Counted from the stretch's first letter, positions 27,687 to 36,561 are shown. The stretch: DNA of 64,000 nucleotides from Microbacterium rhizomatis (GCF_008710745.1 NZ_VYSA01000002.1:992001-1056000), one strand, 5' to 3'. Notes: generated from the letters alone by a model not told the origin. Program-made: numbers and translations.

Positions 27687-28871
27687 ATGACCGAGACCAC
27701 CCGCACCCGCGTGGCGATCATCGGCGCCGGTCCCGCCGGCCTGCTGCTCTCGCACCTGCTCGCCGAGGCCGGGATCGACTCGATCGTTATCGACCAGCGC
27801 ACCCGCGACGAGATCGAGCACACGATCCGCGCCGGCATCCTCGAGCAGGGGACCGTCGAGGTGCTCCGCGAATCGGGGGCGTCCGACCGGGTGCTCACGG
27901 TCGGCAGCCGCCACGAGGGCATCGAGCTGCGCTTCGCGGGCGAGGGGCACCGCATCGACTTCGAGTCGCTCGTCGGGCGCTCGGTGTGGCTCTACCCGCA
28001 GCACGAAGTGCTCAAAGACCTGATCGCCGCACGGATCGCCGCAGGGCAAGACCTGCGCTTCGGCGTCACCGCGACACGTGTGGACGGCGCCGGCACCGAC
28101 CGGCCGAGCATCGTCGCGACGGACGCCGGGGGTCGCGAGTTCGTGATCGAGGCCGAGTTCGTCGTCGGCGCCGACGGCTCGCGCAGCGTCGCGCGCGCGG
28201 CCGTCACGGGCTCGGCGACGGGCGGATACTTCCGCGAGTACCCGTTCGCGTGGTTCGGCATCCTGTGCGAAGCGCCCCCGAGCTCGGACGAGCTGATCTA
28301 CAGCAATTCGCCCGACGGCTTCGCGCTGATCAGCCAGCGGAGCGCCACGATCCAGCGCATGTATCTGCAGTGCGACCCGGAGCTCGACCCGAACTCGATG
28401 AGCGACCGGCAGATCTGGGACGACCTGCAGTCGCGCGTGGACGGCCACACGCTCATCGAGGGGCCGATCTTCCAGCGCGATGTGCTGCGGTTCCGCAGCT
28501 TCGTCGCGCACGAGCTGCTGCGGGGCCGCGTCGCCCTCATCGGCGACGCCGCGCACACCGTGCCCCCCACCGGGGCGAAGGGCATGAACCTTGCGGTCGC
28601 CGATGTGGTGCTGCTCGACAGGGCGTTGCGGGCACTCCTCCTCGACGACGACTCGCGGCTGCTCGAGGCGTTCCCCGAGACGGCTCTCCGCCGCATCTGG
28701 AAGGCGCAGCACTTCAGCTGGTGGATGACGAGCATGCTGCACAGCACTCCGGATGCCTCGGACTTCGACCGACTGCGCCAGCTCGGCGAGCTGCGGTCGG
28801 TCGTCGAGTCGGAGGCGGGGAGCCGATACCTCGCCGAGGCGTATACGGGCTGGCCGTTGGCAGGGCGCTGA
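27687..28871 (+). CDS. pobA: 4-hydroxybenzoate 3-monooxygenase
   Basis: A 394-residue FAD monooxygenase, the normal PobA length, hydroxylating 4-hydroxybenzoate to protocatechuate with NAD(P)H and oxygen. It shows the FAD motif IIGAGPAGLLL (residues 11-21), RAGILEQGTVEVLRESGASD, the DG motif VVGADGSRSVAR and GRVALIGDAAHTVPPTGAKGMNLA. AAGGAG eight bases upstream sets the start. It feeds the pcaHGBDC operon, which converges on it across a 231-base gap. Confidence 0.95.
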   Translation: MTETTRTRVAIIGAGPAGLLLSHLLAEAGIDSIVIDQRTRDEIEHTIRAGILEQGTVEVLRESGASDRVLTVGSRHEGIELRFAGEGHRIDFESLVGRSVWLYPQHEVLKDLIAARIAAGQDLRFGVTATRVDGAGTDRPSIVATDAGGREFVIEAEFVVGADGSRSVARAAVTGSATGGYFREYPFAWFGILCEAPPSSDELIYSNSPDGFALISQRSATIQRMYLQCDPELDPNSMSDRQIWDDLQSRVDGHTLIEGPIFQRDVLRFRSFVAHELLRGRVALIGDAAHTVPPTGAKGMNLAVADVVLLDRALRALLLDDDSRLLEAFPETALRRIWKAQHFSWWMTSMLHSTPDASDFDRLRQLGELRSVVESEAGSRYLAEAYTGWPLAGR

Positions 28872-28895
28872 CCCGGGCGTCGTTCGCGGGTTCGC

Positions 28896-28937
28896 GGATC
28901 TCGATGCGCTCGCTGGCGCTCGCTCCTCGATCACCGG
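28896..28937. repeat. Interspersed repeat, second copy
   Basis: GGATCTCGATGCGCTCGCTG followed by GCGCTCGCTCCTCGATCACCGG; nearly identical to 16504-16547, where the copy has become part of the agmatine deiminase gene. Here it lies 25 bases after the pobA stop codon. Confidence 0.55.
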
Positions 28938-28970
28938 GGGGCTGGCGCTAGCGCGGGGCGGAGCGTGGGG

Positions 28971-29052
28971 ACATCTCGAAGGACGAATGGGGCAGGAGTG
29001 TTCCCGTGAGGCAATAGCGGCGCCGATGCGAGCCGTCCATCCTTCGAGATGT
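28971..29052. repeat. Intergenic palindrome, family C copy 2
   Basis: ACATCTCGAAGGACGA (28971-28986) pairs with CCATCCTTCGAGATGT (29037-29052) with few mismatches around a 50-base interior. It lies between the convergent pobA and pcaC genes, the best-formed member of this family, and may terminate both. Confidence 0.65.
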
Positions 29053-29102
29053 GCGGTGCCGCCGCGCGGGGGCGGGCGCTCGCCCGATCACCGCGGGCCG
29101 GG

Positions 29103-29501
29103 TCAGAGCTCGTCGGCGAACACCTCGCCGGCGATCCGGAACGCCGTGTTGGCGGCGGGCACACCGGAATAGATCGCACTCTGCAGGATGACCTCTTTGA
29201 TCTCGTCGAGGCTCAGCCCGTTGCGCCGGGCCGCGCCCAGGTGCATGGCGAGCTCCTCGTGGTGGCCGTGCGCGATGAGCGACGACAGCACGGCGATCGA
29301 TCGCGACCGGCGGTCCAGGCCCGGGCGTGCCCACACATCCCCCCACGCGACGCGGGTGATGAAGTCCTGCCACTCCTGCGTGAGTTCGGTCGCCGCCTCG
29401 GTCGACCTGTCGACGTGCGCATTCGAGAGCACCTCGCGCCGGATCGCCATGCCCTGGTCGTAGCGGTCCTCGTCGGACAGACCTTCACCGAGCGGCCTCA
29501 T
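29103..29501 (-). CDS. pcaC: 4-carboxymuconolactone decarboxylase
   Basis: A 132-residue AhpD-fold enzyme that decarboxylates gamma-carboxymuconolactone to beta-ketoadipate enol-lactone. RRSRSIAVLSSLIAHGHHEELAMHLGAARRNG carries the conserved active-site histidines, and GVPAANTAFRIA is the family's C-terminal signature. In many actinobacteria PcaC is fused to PcaD (PcaL); here they are separate but overlap by four bases (ATGA). Last gene of the pcaHGBDC operon. Confidence 0.94.
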   Translation of the reverse strand: MRPLGEGLSDEDRYDQGMAIRREVLSNAHVDRSTEAATELTQEWQDFITRVAWGDVWARPGLDRRSRSIAVLSSLIAHGHHEELAMHLGAARRNGLSLDEIKEVILQSAIYSGVPAANTAFRIAGEVFADEL

Positions 29502-30274
29502 CGCGCCTCCTTGAAGAACTCGAGCAGCACCGCGGCGGTCGCCTCCGGTGCTTCGGCGGGGGGCAGGTGCGCGGCATCCGGAATCTCGACGATCCTGCCG
29601 TCGCGCACACCGCGGGCGATCTCGACCGCCTTGGCCTCGGGAGCGACGCGGTCGAACGTTCCCCATGCGGCGAGCACCGGCATCCCGATACCGTCCAGTT
29701 GCGCCCGCACGTCGTACGCGGCGAGCGCTTCGCAGCACCGCGCGTAGCTCTCGTCGTCGGCGTCCTGCAGTGCATGCAGCAGGCGACCCGACAGCTCCGG
29801 GCGGCGAGCGATCGAATCGGGAGCGAACCATCGCTGGGCCGACGCGACGATCAGGCTCGACGTCGACTGCGCGCGAACCTGCGCGGCGCGGTCGTGCCAG
29901 CCCGCCGGCTCGCCGAGCTGCGCCCCGGACGCGACGATCGCGGCGCGCCGCACGAGGGACGGATGCCGGAGCGCCAGCGTGAGCCCGACGGCTCCGCCGA
30001 GCGACACACCGGCGTAGAAGAACGGGCCGGCGTGCACGTCGGCGACCGCGGCCGCGACACCCTCGGCGAGCTCGTCGACGGTGAAGGAGTCGGTCGCGAC
30101 GGGCGACGCGCCGTGGCCGGGCAGGTCCCACGCGACGACGCGATACTCGGCCGCGAGGGCGGGCACGACGTCTTCCCACAGGATGCTCGACGTGCCGAGC
30201 GAGGGCCCGAGCACGACGAGCGGCGCGCCGGCGCCGCCCACCGGGGCGGTGAGGGTGATGACGGGGACGGTCAC
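29498..30274 (-). CDS. pcaD: 3-oxoadipate enol-lactonase
   Basis: A 258-residue alpha/beta hydrolase that opens the enol-lactone to beta-ketoadipate. The nucleophile is S91 in AGVSLGGAVG; WGTFDRVAP and DAAHLPPAE carry the acid and the histidine. GPSLGTSSILWEDVVPAL near the start is typical PcaD. The GTG start overlaps the pcaB stop by four bases (GTGA). Confidence 0.92.
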   Translation of the reverse strand: MTVPVITLTAPVGGAGAPLVVLGPSLGTSSILWEDVVPALAAEYRVVAWDLPGHGASPVATDSFTVDELAEGVAAAVADVHAGPFFYAGVSLGGAVGLTLALRHPSLVRRAAIVASGAQLGEPAGWHDRAAQVRAQSTSSLIVASAQRWFAPDSIARRPELSGRLLHALQDADDESYARCCEALAAYDVRAQLDGIGMPVLAAWGTFDRVAPEAKAVEIARGVRDGRIVEIPDAAHLPPAEAPEATAAVLLEFFKEAR

Positions 30275-31638
30275 GGGCGGATGCCGTCCGCCACGGCCGC
30301 GCGCACGGCGAGGTCGACGAGCTGGGGCGCCAGCCCGAGGTACTGCGCCGGGTCGACGAGCGCGGCGGCATCGACGTGCGATGCCTCGGGGAGCGCACGG
30401 ATCAGCTCGCCGAGATCGGCGCCGGCCGCCGCGTCGGCGATCAGCACGTCGAAGCGCGCTTTGCCGATGAGCGGCACGAGAACGAGGCCGAGCCGCTCGC
30501 TCACGATGAGCCCGCCGGTGAGCGCGAGGTTCGCGCGAGCGCGCGGCGCATCCAGTCTCAGGCCGGCGGCGAGGTGAGCCGCGCGGTCCGTGGCCCCGAG
30601 GGCGAGCTTGAGCAGCTCCTGCAGCACCGGCCACTCCGCGTGCCACGCACCGTCGGGGCGCTCGTCGACGGCGAGGCCCGCGGCCAGGTGCAGCTGGGCG
30701 GCGAGCCCGGGGGCGCGCAGCGCGGCGGAGCGCAGGAGCACAGCATCCACGGGGTTCTGCTTCTGCGGCATGGCGCTCGACCCGCCGCCGACCTCGACGC
30801 TCGCCTCGCCGATCTCGGTGCGGGCCATCGTCGCGACATCAGACCCGAATGCGCCGACCGCGGCGATCACGGCGGCCAGGGCATCGCCGAGCTCGGTGAC
30901 CGGCCACCGGTCGGTGTGCCACGGCGCGGCGGGGGCCGCGAGGCCGAGTTCGTGCGCGTAGTGCGCCGGAAGGCCGGCGGCCGCGGCCGCACCGAAGAGC
31001 TCGACGAACGAGGCGAGGGTGCCCCCGGCACCCCCGAGCTGCGCCGGGAGCTCGGCGGCGATATCGGCGAGCCGGTGGCGGGCACGCGTGATCGCGCGCA
31101 GCCAGGTCGCGGCCTTGAGCCCCAGGGTGGTCGGAACCGCGTGCTGCGTGAGCGTGCGCGCGGCGGCGGGATCGTCGCGATGGGCGCGGGCGAGCTCTTC
31201 AAGCGCACCCGCGGCACGCCAGAGGTTCTCGACGACACTCGCGGCGACGTCGCGCGACAGTGTCATCAGCGCCGAATCGAGGATGTCCTGGCTCGTCGCG
31301 CCCCGGTGCACCCACACCGCCGCGTCCGCATCGTGCGCGGCAACGGCCGCACGTACAAGCGGGATGAGCGGGATCACCGGGTTGCCGCCGGCGACGGAAT
31401 CCCGCGCGAGCGCGGCCAGATCGACCGCGGGCGGATCCGCCCGCACCGCGGCGACGGCCGATGCGACCGACGCAGGTGCGAGCCCCGCAGCGACCAGGGC
31501 GCCCGTGAGGGAGAGCTCGGCCTCGATCAGGTGCGACACGACGGCGCGATCGGATGCCTCGTCACCGGCGCCGATCGACACGGGCGAGAGCAGCCCCACG
31601 TCGGCCGGCTGGCCGAGGGGCCCGAGGTCAGAAGGCAA
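30271..31638 (-). CDS. pcaB: 3-carboxy-cis,cis-muconate cycloisomerase
   Basis: A 455-residue fumarase/argininosuccinate-lyase superfamily enzyme that cyclises beta-carboxymuconate to gamma-carboxymuconolactone. GATSQDILDSALMTL and the superfamily signature GGSSAMPQKQNPVDA are diagnostic. The start is not obvious: a TTG at 31638 has AAGGAGA nine bases upstream and overlaps pcaG by 11 bases, whereas the next candidate, GTG at 31599, has no ribosome site; I chose the TTG. Confidence 0.92.
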   Translation of the reverse strand: MPSDLGPLGQPADVGLLSPVSIGAGDEASDRAVVSHLIEAELSLTGALVAAGLAPASVASAVAAVRADPPAVDLAALARDSVAGGNPVIPLIPLVRAAVAAHDADAAVWVHRGATSQDILDSALMTLSRDVAASVVENLWRAAGALEELARAHRDDPAAARTLTQHAVPTTLGLKAATWLRAITRARHRLADIAAELPAQLGGAGGTLASFVELFGAAAAAGLPAHYAHELGLAAPAAPWHTDRWPVTELGDALAAVIAAVGAFGSDVATMARTEIGEASVEVGGGSSAMPQKQNPVDAVLLRSAALRAPGLAAQLHLAAGLAVDERPDGAWHAEWPVLQELLKLALGATDRAAHLAAGLRLDAPRARANLALTGGLIVSERLGLVLVPLIGKARFDVLIADAAAGADLGELIRALPEASHVDAAALVDPAQYLGLAPQLVDLAVRAAVADGIRP

Positions 31639-32182
31639 GGAAGACGGTCTCCTTCTCGCCCTGCAGACGAATGTCGTGCCGCAGGTACCCGTCGGGGGTG
31701 CGCGTTGCGATGAGCGTAGCGCGCTCGTCGGGCGTGAGCGATGCGAGGAGCCGGTCGGCCTCGAGCAGCTCGGTCGGCTCGGGCAGGTAGATGCGCGTGT
31801 GCAGCTTGTTCGGCAGGCCGCGGGCGAAGACGACGACAGCGAAGAACGGCGCCGTGCCGTCGACCGCCCCGGGGTTCCGGGTCCAGAACTCGTAGTGGCC
31901 CTCGTCGGTCGTGAACGACCGGCCGAACCCCGTGAAGGTGTGGTCGTCGCGCCGGCGTGATCCGCGCTCGCGCGAGATCGTCCCGTCGGCATCTGCGCTC
32001 CAGATCTCGACGCACGCGTCAGGGATGGGCGCACCCGCCCCGTCGTACACCGTGCCGCCGAGCACGATCGCGTCGGGCGAGTGCGGAGAGGCGACCTCGT
32101 GCATCTTGGGGTACTGCAGACCGAACGCGAAGAACGGCCCGATCGTCTGCCCTGCCGTCGGTTCCAGCATCCTGCCGCTCAT
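31628..32182 (-). CDS. pcaG: Protocatechuate 3,4-dioxygenase alpha subunit
   Basis: A 184-residue intradiol dioxygenase alpha chain. PTAGQTIGPFFAFGL at the N-terminus and GTVYDGAGAPIPDACVEIWSAD form the beta-sandwich core; as expected for alpha chains the iron-binding tyrosines and histidines of the beta chain are missing. GGAGAG seven bases upstream sets the ATG, which follows the pcaH stop by one base. Confidence 0.94.
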   Translation of the reverse strand: MSGRMLEPTAGQTIGPFFAFGLQYPKMHEVASPHSPDAIVLGGTVYDGAGAPIPDACVEIWSADADGTISRERGSRRRDDHTFTGFGRSFTTDEGHYEFWTRNPGAVDGTAPFFAVVVFARGLPNKLHTRIYLPEPTELLEADRLLASLTPDERATLIATRTPDGYLRHDIRLQGEKETVFLAF

Positions 32183-32183
32183 C

Positions 32184-32999
32184 TCAGTGCTCTCCCTCGG
32201 ACTCGAACCAGGTTGCCTCAGGACCGTCGACCACGATGTCCCAGCGGTAGCCCATCGAGAACTCGGGCACGGTGAGGTCATGGTCGTACGTGCTGATCAG
32301 CGCGTCACGATCCTTCTGCCGCGGGATCGTGTTGTAGATCGGGTCGAGTGCGAACAGCGGGTCGCCCGGGAAGTACATCTGCGTGATGATCCGCTGCGTG
32401 AACCCGGTGCCGAAGAGCGAGAAGTGGATATGCGCCGGCCGCCACGCGTTGACGTGGTTCTTCCACGGGTAGGGCCCGGGTTTGATCGTGGTGAAGAAGT
32501 ACTCGCCGTCGTCGTTCGTGATCGTACGGCCGGCGCCGGTGAAGTTCGGATCGAGCGGAGCCGGATGCTGGTCGCGCTGGTGGATGTAGCGACCGGCCGA
32601 ATTGGCCTGCCACACCTCGACGAGCTGGTTGCGCAGCGGCCGTCCCCACGAGTCGAGGACACGGCCCTGGACGGTGATGCGCTCGCCCTGGGGCTCTCCG
32701 GTGTGCTGCAGAGTGAGGTCGGACTCCAGGAGCGCGACATCGCGCTGTCCGAACGCGGGCGACCACAGCTCGATCGTCTCGGGGTCGACCAGACGCGGGT
32801 TCTTCGTGGGGTGGCGGAGCACGCTCGATCGGTAGGGCGCGAAGTCGTAGAGCGTGCGGGGGGCCTCTTCCCCCGCCGCCTCACGCGCCGCGGCCGCCGC
32901 GTGCAGGTCGCCGATCTCGGCGGTGATCTGACGCTGCGAGGGCATATCGGGCGACGCCAGCAGACTCTCTGGCGCTGCGGCGGGCGTGGGCGTGCTCAT
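32184..32999 (-). CDS. pcaH: Protocatechuate 3,4-dioxygenase beta subunit
   Basis: A 271-residue chain carrying the non-haem Fe(III) site: Y138, Y177, H190 and H192, with the same 39/13/2 spacing as in characterised enzymes. It cleaves protocatechuate between the hydroxyls to beta-carboxymuconate. LDSWGRPLRNQLVEVWQANS is the intradiol signature. The start has GGAGA four bases upstream. First gene of the pcaHGBDC operon, preceded by a clear palindromic operator at 33061. Confidence 0.95.
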   Translation of the reverse strand: MSTPTPAAAPESLLASPDMPSQRQITAEIGDLHAAAAAREAAGEEAPRTLYDFAPYRSSVLRHPTKNPRLVDPETIELWSPAFGQRDVALLESDLTLQHTGEPQGERITVQGRVLDSWGRPLRNQLVEVWQANSAGRYIHQRDQHPAPLDPNFTGAGRTITNDDGEYFFTTIKPGPYPWKNHVNAWRPAHIHFSLFGTGFTQRIITQMYFPGDPLFALDPIYNTIPRQKDRDALISTYDHDLTVPEFSMGYRWDIVVDGPEATWFESEGEH

Positions 33000-33060
33000 A
33001 GGTCTCCTTCGACGGATGCTGTCGCCCAGCGTCACACGTGTGCCGGCCTTTCCGAAGGGG

Positions 33061-33083
33061 TCGATCCCACTGAGTGGAATCGA
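33061..33083. promoter_or_regulatory. pcaH operator
   Basis: A 23-base palindrome with arms TCGATnCCACT and AGTGGnATCGA around one central base, perfect apart from one position per arm. The inner part, TCCCACTGAGTGGAA, matches the size and shape of the IclR-type sites at 41803 and 48014. It lies 62-84 bases upstream of pcaH, and an IclR gene (33386-34159) lies directly behind it. Confidence 0.6.
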
Positions 33084-33192
33084 CCGTCCGCGACCGGGGC
33101 TGGGCGGGGTTCCGGGCGCTTACGCGCGGACATCGGAGAGGTCCGACGACACGCATGAGCGCCCCAGCCCGCTCAAACGGAACATCCACCCC

Positions 33193-33211
33193 CATCCATC
33201 CTTCGAGATGT
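33193..33211. repeat. Intergenic repeat, family C copy 3 (inverted)
   Basis: CATCCATCCTTCGAGATGT is the complement of the 14597 and 28971 arms. Its own partner is weak (GGACATCGGAGAGGTCCGA near 33128), so this copy is decayed. It lies 80 bases from a family B palindrome, the same pairing seen at 14423-14678. Confidence 0.55.
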
Positions 33212-33292
33212 CCGGACTGCGGCGGGGACGCACCCCGCGCGCCTGAAGCCGGCGTGTGATTCGTGCGCGGCGGCCCGAGCGCGCAGGTCCGA

Positions 33293-33379
33293 GCGCACAA
33301 CGCAGGATCGATTCGGGCCTGACGCCGCGACACGCCGCACGGACAGCCACCGGCGGAGCATTGATCCTGCGTTGTGCGC
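33293..33379. repeat. Intergenic palindrome, family B copy 2
   Basis: Arms GCGCACAACGCAGGATCGAT (33293-33312) and its complement with one mismatch (33360-33379). The interior shares ACGCCGCGACACGCCG with the inverted interior of the copy at 14423. It lies just before the end of the IclR gene, so it may terminate that gene and shield the pcaH promoter region. Confidence 0.7.
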
Positions 33380-33385
33380 GCGACG

Positions 33386-34159
33386 CTACGGGGCGATGGA
33401 CTCGAGCGAGCTCGCGATGTCGCGGGCCGCGGTCATCACCAGGGGTGCGAGCCGGCGCTCGTCGGCACGAGCCAGGTGCGTGACGACCCCCACCGCGGCG
33501 GGCGGCAGGTCGGCGGTCGGCGGGATCACCGCAGCGATCGAGACGTTTCCGAGAGTCATCTCCTGCCGCGTCGTCGCGAAGCCACGCTCCCTGGCCTCCG
33601 CGATCTCCGCGCGCAGCTGGCGCTCGTCGATCACCGAGTGTACGGTCTCGCGCTCGAGGGTGCGTCGGAAGAACACGTCGAGCCAGGCATCGCCCTGCGC
33701 CGCGAGCAGCGCCTTGCCGACACCGGTGGTGTGCAGAGGGTGGCGTCCGCCCATGCGGCTCAGGGTCGGGATCGAGTGCGGACCCGTCACCCGCGCGACG
33801 TACAGCGCCTCGGCGGTGGTGGGATCGTCGCCGCTGAGCACCGCGACGTGAACCACCTCGCTGCTGGCCTCGTACAGCCGCAGCATGTGCGGCAGAGCCC
33901 GCTCCCGAAGCCGCATCGACACCGGCGCCAACTCTCCTATCTCCCACAGTCCCATGCCGATCGTGTAGCGACCGTCGGCGTGGCGGTCGAGCATCCCGAG
34001 CCCGGAAAGCTCGATCGCGAGTCGGTGCGCGGTCGTGCGGGCCAGCCCCGTGCGATGGGCGAGGTCCGTCGCGCTGAGGCTTTCGTCATCGGCAGAGAAC
34101 GAGCGCAGCATCCGTGTTGCGCGCGAGAGGACTCCCTCGGCATCGTGCTGCTGCGCCAT
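33386..34159 (-). CDS. IclR family transcriptional regulator, likely pca regulator
   Basis: A 257-residue IclR protein. RATRMLRSFSADDESLSATDLAHRTGLARTTAHRL (about residues 13-47) is the winged helix; the ligand domain carries GGRHPLHTTGVGKALLAAQ. It lies directly upstream of pcaHGBDC on the same strand and separated from it by the operator at 33061, which makes it the best candidate regulator of that operon. The ATG has AGGGG eight bases upstream. Confidence 0.86.
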   Translation of the reverse strand: MAQQHDAEGVLSRATRMLRSFSADDESLSATDLAHRTGLARTTAHRLAIELSGLGMLDRHADGRYTIGMGLWEIGELAPVSMRLRERALPHMLRLYEASSEVVHVAVLSGDDPTTAEALYVARVTGPHSIPTLSRMGGRHPLHTTGVGKALLAAQGDAWLDVFFRRTLERETVHSVIDERQLRAEIAEARERGFATTRQEMTLGNVSIAAVIPPTADLPPAAVGVVTHLARADERRLAPLVMTAARDIASSLESIAP

Positions 34160-34225
34160 CCGCCCCTCCGTCGTCCGAACCTTCTGGGCCGAGGCTACCG
34201 AGCATCCCACTACTCAGTGTTGCCA

Positions 34226-34260
34226 ACTACTAGTACCTAGTGTTACCGTCTAGTGGTAGT
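34226..34260. promoter_or_regulatory. PadR/IclR intergenic operator region
   Basis: ACTACTAG (34226-34233) and CTAGTGGTAGT (34250-34260) form imperfect inverted arms, with a further CTAGTG between them. Three CTAGT units in 35 AT-rich bases lie 32 bases before the PadR start; autoregulation by the PadR protein is likely by analogy with that family. Confidence 0.45.
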
Positions 34261-34291
34261 CAGCGACACAGAGTAGATGAAGGAGGTGGGC

Positions 34292-34642
34292 ATGGGCAAC
34301 CAGATGACCGAGATGCTCAAGGGCACTCTCGAGGGCATCGTCCTCGCGGTGCTGTCGACGCAGCCGGCCTACGGCTACGAGATCACCGCGCGACTGCGCG
34401 ACCAGGGCTTCTCCGACCTCGTGGAGGGCACCGTGTACGCACTGCTCGTGCGTATCGAGCAGCGCGGGATGGTCGACGTCGAGAAGGTGCCCTCGGAGAA
34501 GGGGCCGCCCCGCAAGGTGTACTCGCTGAACGCGACGGGTCGCGCGCAGCTCGAAGAGTTCTGGAGGACCTGGAGCTTCCTCTCCGAACGCATCGGAAAG
34601 CTCCAGACCGACAACGCAGCACACACAGAAGGAGAGAACTGA
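34292..34642 (+). CDS. PadR family transcriptional regulator
   Basis: A 116-residue winged-helix repressor: LKGTLEGIVLAVLSTQPAYGYEITARL, then VEGTVYALLVRIEQRGMV and GPPRKVYSLNATGRAQLEEFW are the PadR hallmarks. AAGGAGGTG precedes the ATG. It heads a PadR-DUF1048-ABC transporter operon, a common actinobacterial arrangement in which the repressor senses a drug-like molecule and the transporter exports it. Confidence 0.92.
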   Translation: MGNQMTEMLKGTLEGIVLAVLSTQPAYGYEITARLRDQGFSDLVEGTVYALLVRIEQRGMVDVEKVPSEKGPPRKVYSLNATGRAQLEEFWRTWSFLSERIGKLQTDNAAHTEGEN

Positions 34643-34643
34643 G

Positions 34644-35033
34644 ATGGCCGCGAAATGGATCGAGTTCCTCACAGGATCGCTCGACGACAAGAAGGCCTAC
34701 CGGCAGTACAAGGCCCGGATAGCCGCGCTGCCCGAGCCGCACCGAACAGCCGCGAAGGCCTTCGAGCGCTACTTCATGTACAACGGCGGGATCACCGATG
34801 GCGACCCCGCGATGATGATCACGATGCTGAACGACTTCGCCGATCTGTGGGAGCGTGCAGCCGCCGACGGGACGCCCGTGGACGAGATCGTCGGCGAGGA
34901 CCCGGTCGAGTTCGCCGAGGCGTTCGCGGCCGCGTACTCGGGCAAGCGCTGGATCGATAAGGAGCGCGCCCGCTTGTCCGACACCATTCGGGGACTCGGC
35001 GACGACGACCCCGAGCGCGGGACGAAGGACTGA
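34644..35033 (+). CDS. DUF1048 family protein
   Basis: A 129-residue soluble helical protein starting AAKWIEFLTGSLDDKKAYRQYKARIAALP, the conserved start of the DUF1048 family found beside PadR regulators and ABC exporters. Its role is unknown. AGAAGGAGAG seven bases upstream is a strong ribosome site; the gene starts one base after the PadR stop and ends two bases before the ATPase gene. Confidence 0.85.
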   Translation: MAAKWIEFLTGSLDDKKAYRQYKARIAALPEPHRTAAKAFERYFMYNGGITDGDPAMMITMLNDFADLWERAAADGTPVDEIVGEDPVEFAEAFAAAYSGKRWIDKERARLSDTIRGLGDDDPERGTKD

Positions 35034-35035
35034 TC

Positions 35036-35800
35036 ATGGATGCCGCGATCAGCGTCCGTGGGATCGAGAAGTCCTTCAAGGACCTCCATGTCCTCCGCGG
35101 CGTCGACTTCGACGTGGCGCCGGGGAGCATCTTCGCGCTCCTCGGCTCCAACGGCGCCGGCAAGACCACTCTCGTCCGGATCCTCTCTACCCTGCTGAAG
35201 GCCGACGCCGGCACCGCTGCCGTCGCCGGCTTCGGCGTCGCGGAGGCCCCCGACGACGTGCGCCGCTCGATCAGTCTCACCGGGCAGTTCGCCGCGGTCG
35301 ATGAAGTGCTGAGCGGTCGCGAGAACCTGGTGCTGGTGGCCCGGCTCCGTCATCTGAGCAAGCCTCGTGCCATCGCCGACGAGCTGCTGGCCCGCTTCTC
35401 GCTCGCGGACGCGGCCGACCGCAAGGCGGGCACGTACTCCGGAGGGATGCGCCGCCGCCTCGACATCGCGATGAGTCTCATCGGCGACCCGCCCGTCATC
35501 TTCCTCGACGAACCCACCACCGGGCTCGATCCGCAGGCGCGCATCGAGGTGTGGCAGACCGTCCAGCAGCTGGCCAAGGGGGGCACGACGGTCCTCCTGA
35601 CCACCCAGTACCTCGATGAGGCGGAGCACCTCGCCGACCGGATCGCGATCCTCCATGAGGGCACGATCATCCAGAACGGCACCCTCGCAGAGCTGAAGCA
35701 GCTCCTGCCGCCCGCCCGGGTGGAGTACGTCGAGAAGCAGCCCTCCCTCGAGGAGGTCTTCCTCGCCCTGGTGGGCGACACCGGAAAGGAATCACGATGA
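35036..35800 (+). CDS. ABC transporter ATP-binding protein (DrrA-like)
   Basis: A 254-residue ATPase with Walker A GSNGAGKTT, signature YSGGMRRRLD, Walker B VIFLDEPTTGLDPQ and TTQYLDEAEHLADRI, the daunorubicin-resistance subgroup. It powers the permease encoded next, with which it overlaps by four bases (ATGA). Confidence 0.93.
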   Translation: MDAAISVRGIEKSFKDLHVLRGVDFDVAPGSIFALLGSNGAGKTTLVRILSTLLKADAGTAAVAGFGVAEAPDDVRRSISLTGQFAAVDEVLSGRENLVLVARLRHLSKPRAIADELLARFSLADAADRKAGTYSGGMRRRLDIAMSLIGDPPVIFLDEPTTGLDPQARIEVWQTVQQLAKGGTTVLLTTQYLDEAEHLADRIAILHEGTIIQNGTLAELKQLLPPARVEYVEKQPSLEEVFLALVGDTGKESR

Positions 35801-36561
35801 CCACGTACGTCCTCAGCGACACCGGCGTCCTGACCGGCAGGTCGCTGCGCCACATCCTCCGCAGCCCCGACACGATCATCACGACCGCGGTCACCCCCGT
35901 GGCGCTCATGCTCCTGTTCGTCTATGTGCTGGGCGGCGCGATCTCGATCGGCTCGAGCGAGTCGTACATCGACTACATGCTCCCCGGCATCCTGCTCATC
36001 ACCATCGCCTCAGGAGTGGCGTACACCGCGTATCGGCTGTTCCTCGACATGCAGGGGGGCATCTTCGACCGCTTCCAGTCGATGCCGATCGCCCGGTCGA
36101 GCGTGCTGTGGGCCCACGTCCTGACCTCGGTGGTCGCCAATCTCGTGTCGATCGCGATCGTGGTCGCGGTGGCGCTGATCATGGGGTTCCGCACCGGTGC
36201 GTCGGTGGGTGCGTGGCTGGCCGTCGTCGGCATCCTGATCCTGTTCACGCTGGCGCTGACCTGGCTCGCCGTGATCGCCGGGCTCTCGGCGAAGACCGTC
36301 GACGGCGCGAGCGCGTTCAGCTACCCGCTGATCTTCCTGCCGTTCATCAGCTCGGCCTTCGTGCCCACCGCCTCGATGCCCGGCCCTGTCGCGTGGTTCG
36401 CCGAGAACCAGCCCGTCACCTCGATCGTCGACACGCTGCGTGCGCTGTTCGCCCAGCAGCCGGTCGGCACCGACATCTGGGTCGCGCTCGCCTGGCTCGT
36501 GGGCATCCTCGTGGTGGCCTACATCTGGGCGATCGCAATCTACCGCCGCAAGCTCCGCTGA
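35797..36561 (+). CDS. ABC-2 type permease (DrrB-like)
   Basis: A 254-residue membrane protein with about six helices. MLPGILLITIASGVAYTAYRL followed by DMQGGIFDRFQSMPIARSSVL is the DrrB-type membrane and coupling region. It forms a drug or lipid exporter with the preceding ATPase. A C-rich tract begins directly after its TGA, before the family A palindrome. Confidence 0.92.
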   Translation: MTTYVLSDTGVLTGRSLRHILRSPDTIITTAVTPVALMLLFVYVLGGAISIGSSESYIDYMLPGILLITIASGVAYTAYRLFLDMQGGIFDRFQSMPIARSSVLWAHVLTSVVANLVSIAIVVAVALIMGFRTGASVGAWLAVVGILILFTLALTWLAVIAGLSAKTVDGASAFSYPLIFLPFISSAFVPTASMPGPVAWFAENQPVTSIVDTLRALFAQQPVGTDIWVALAWLVGILVVAYIWAIAIYRRKLR

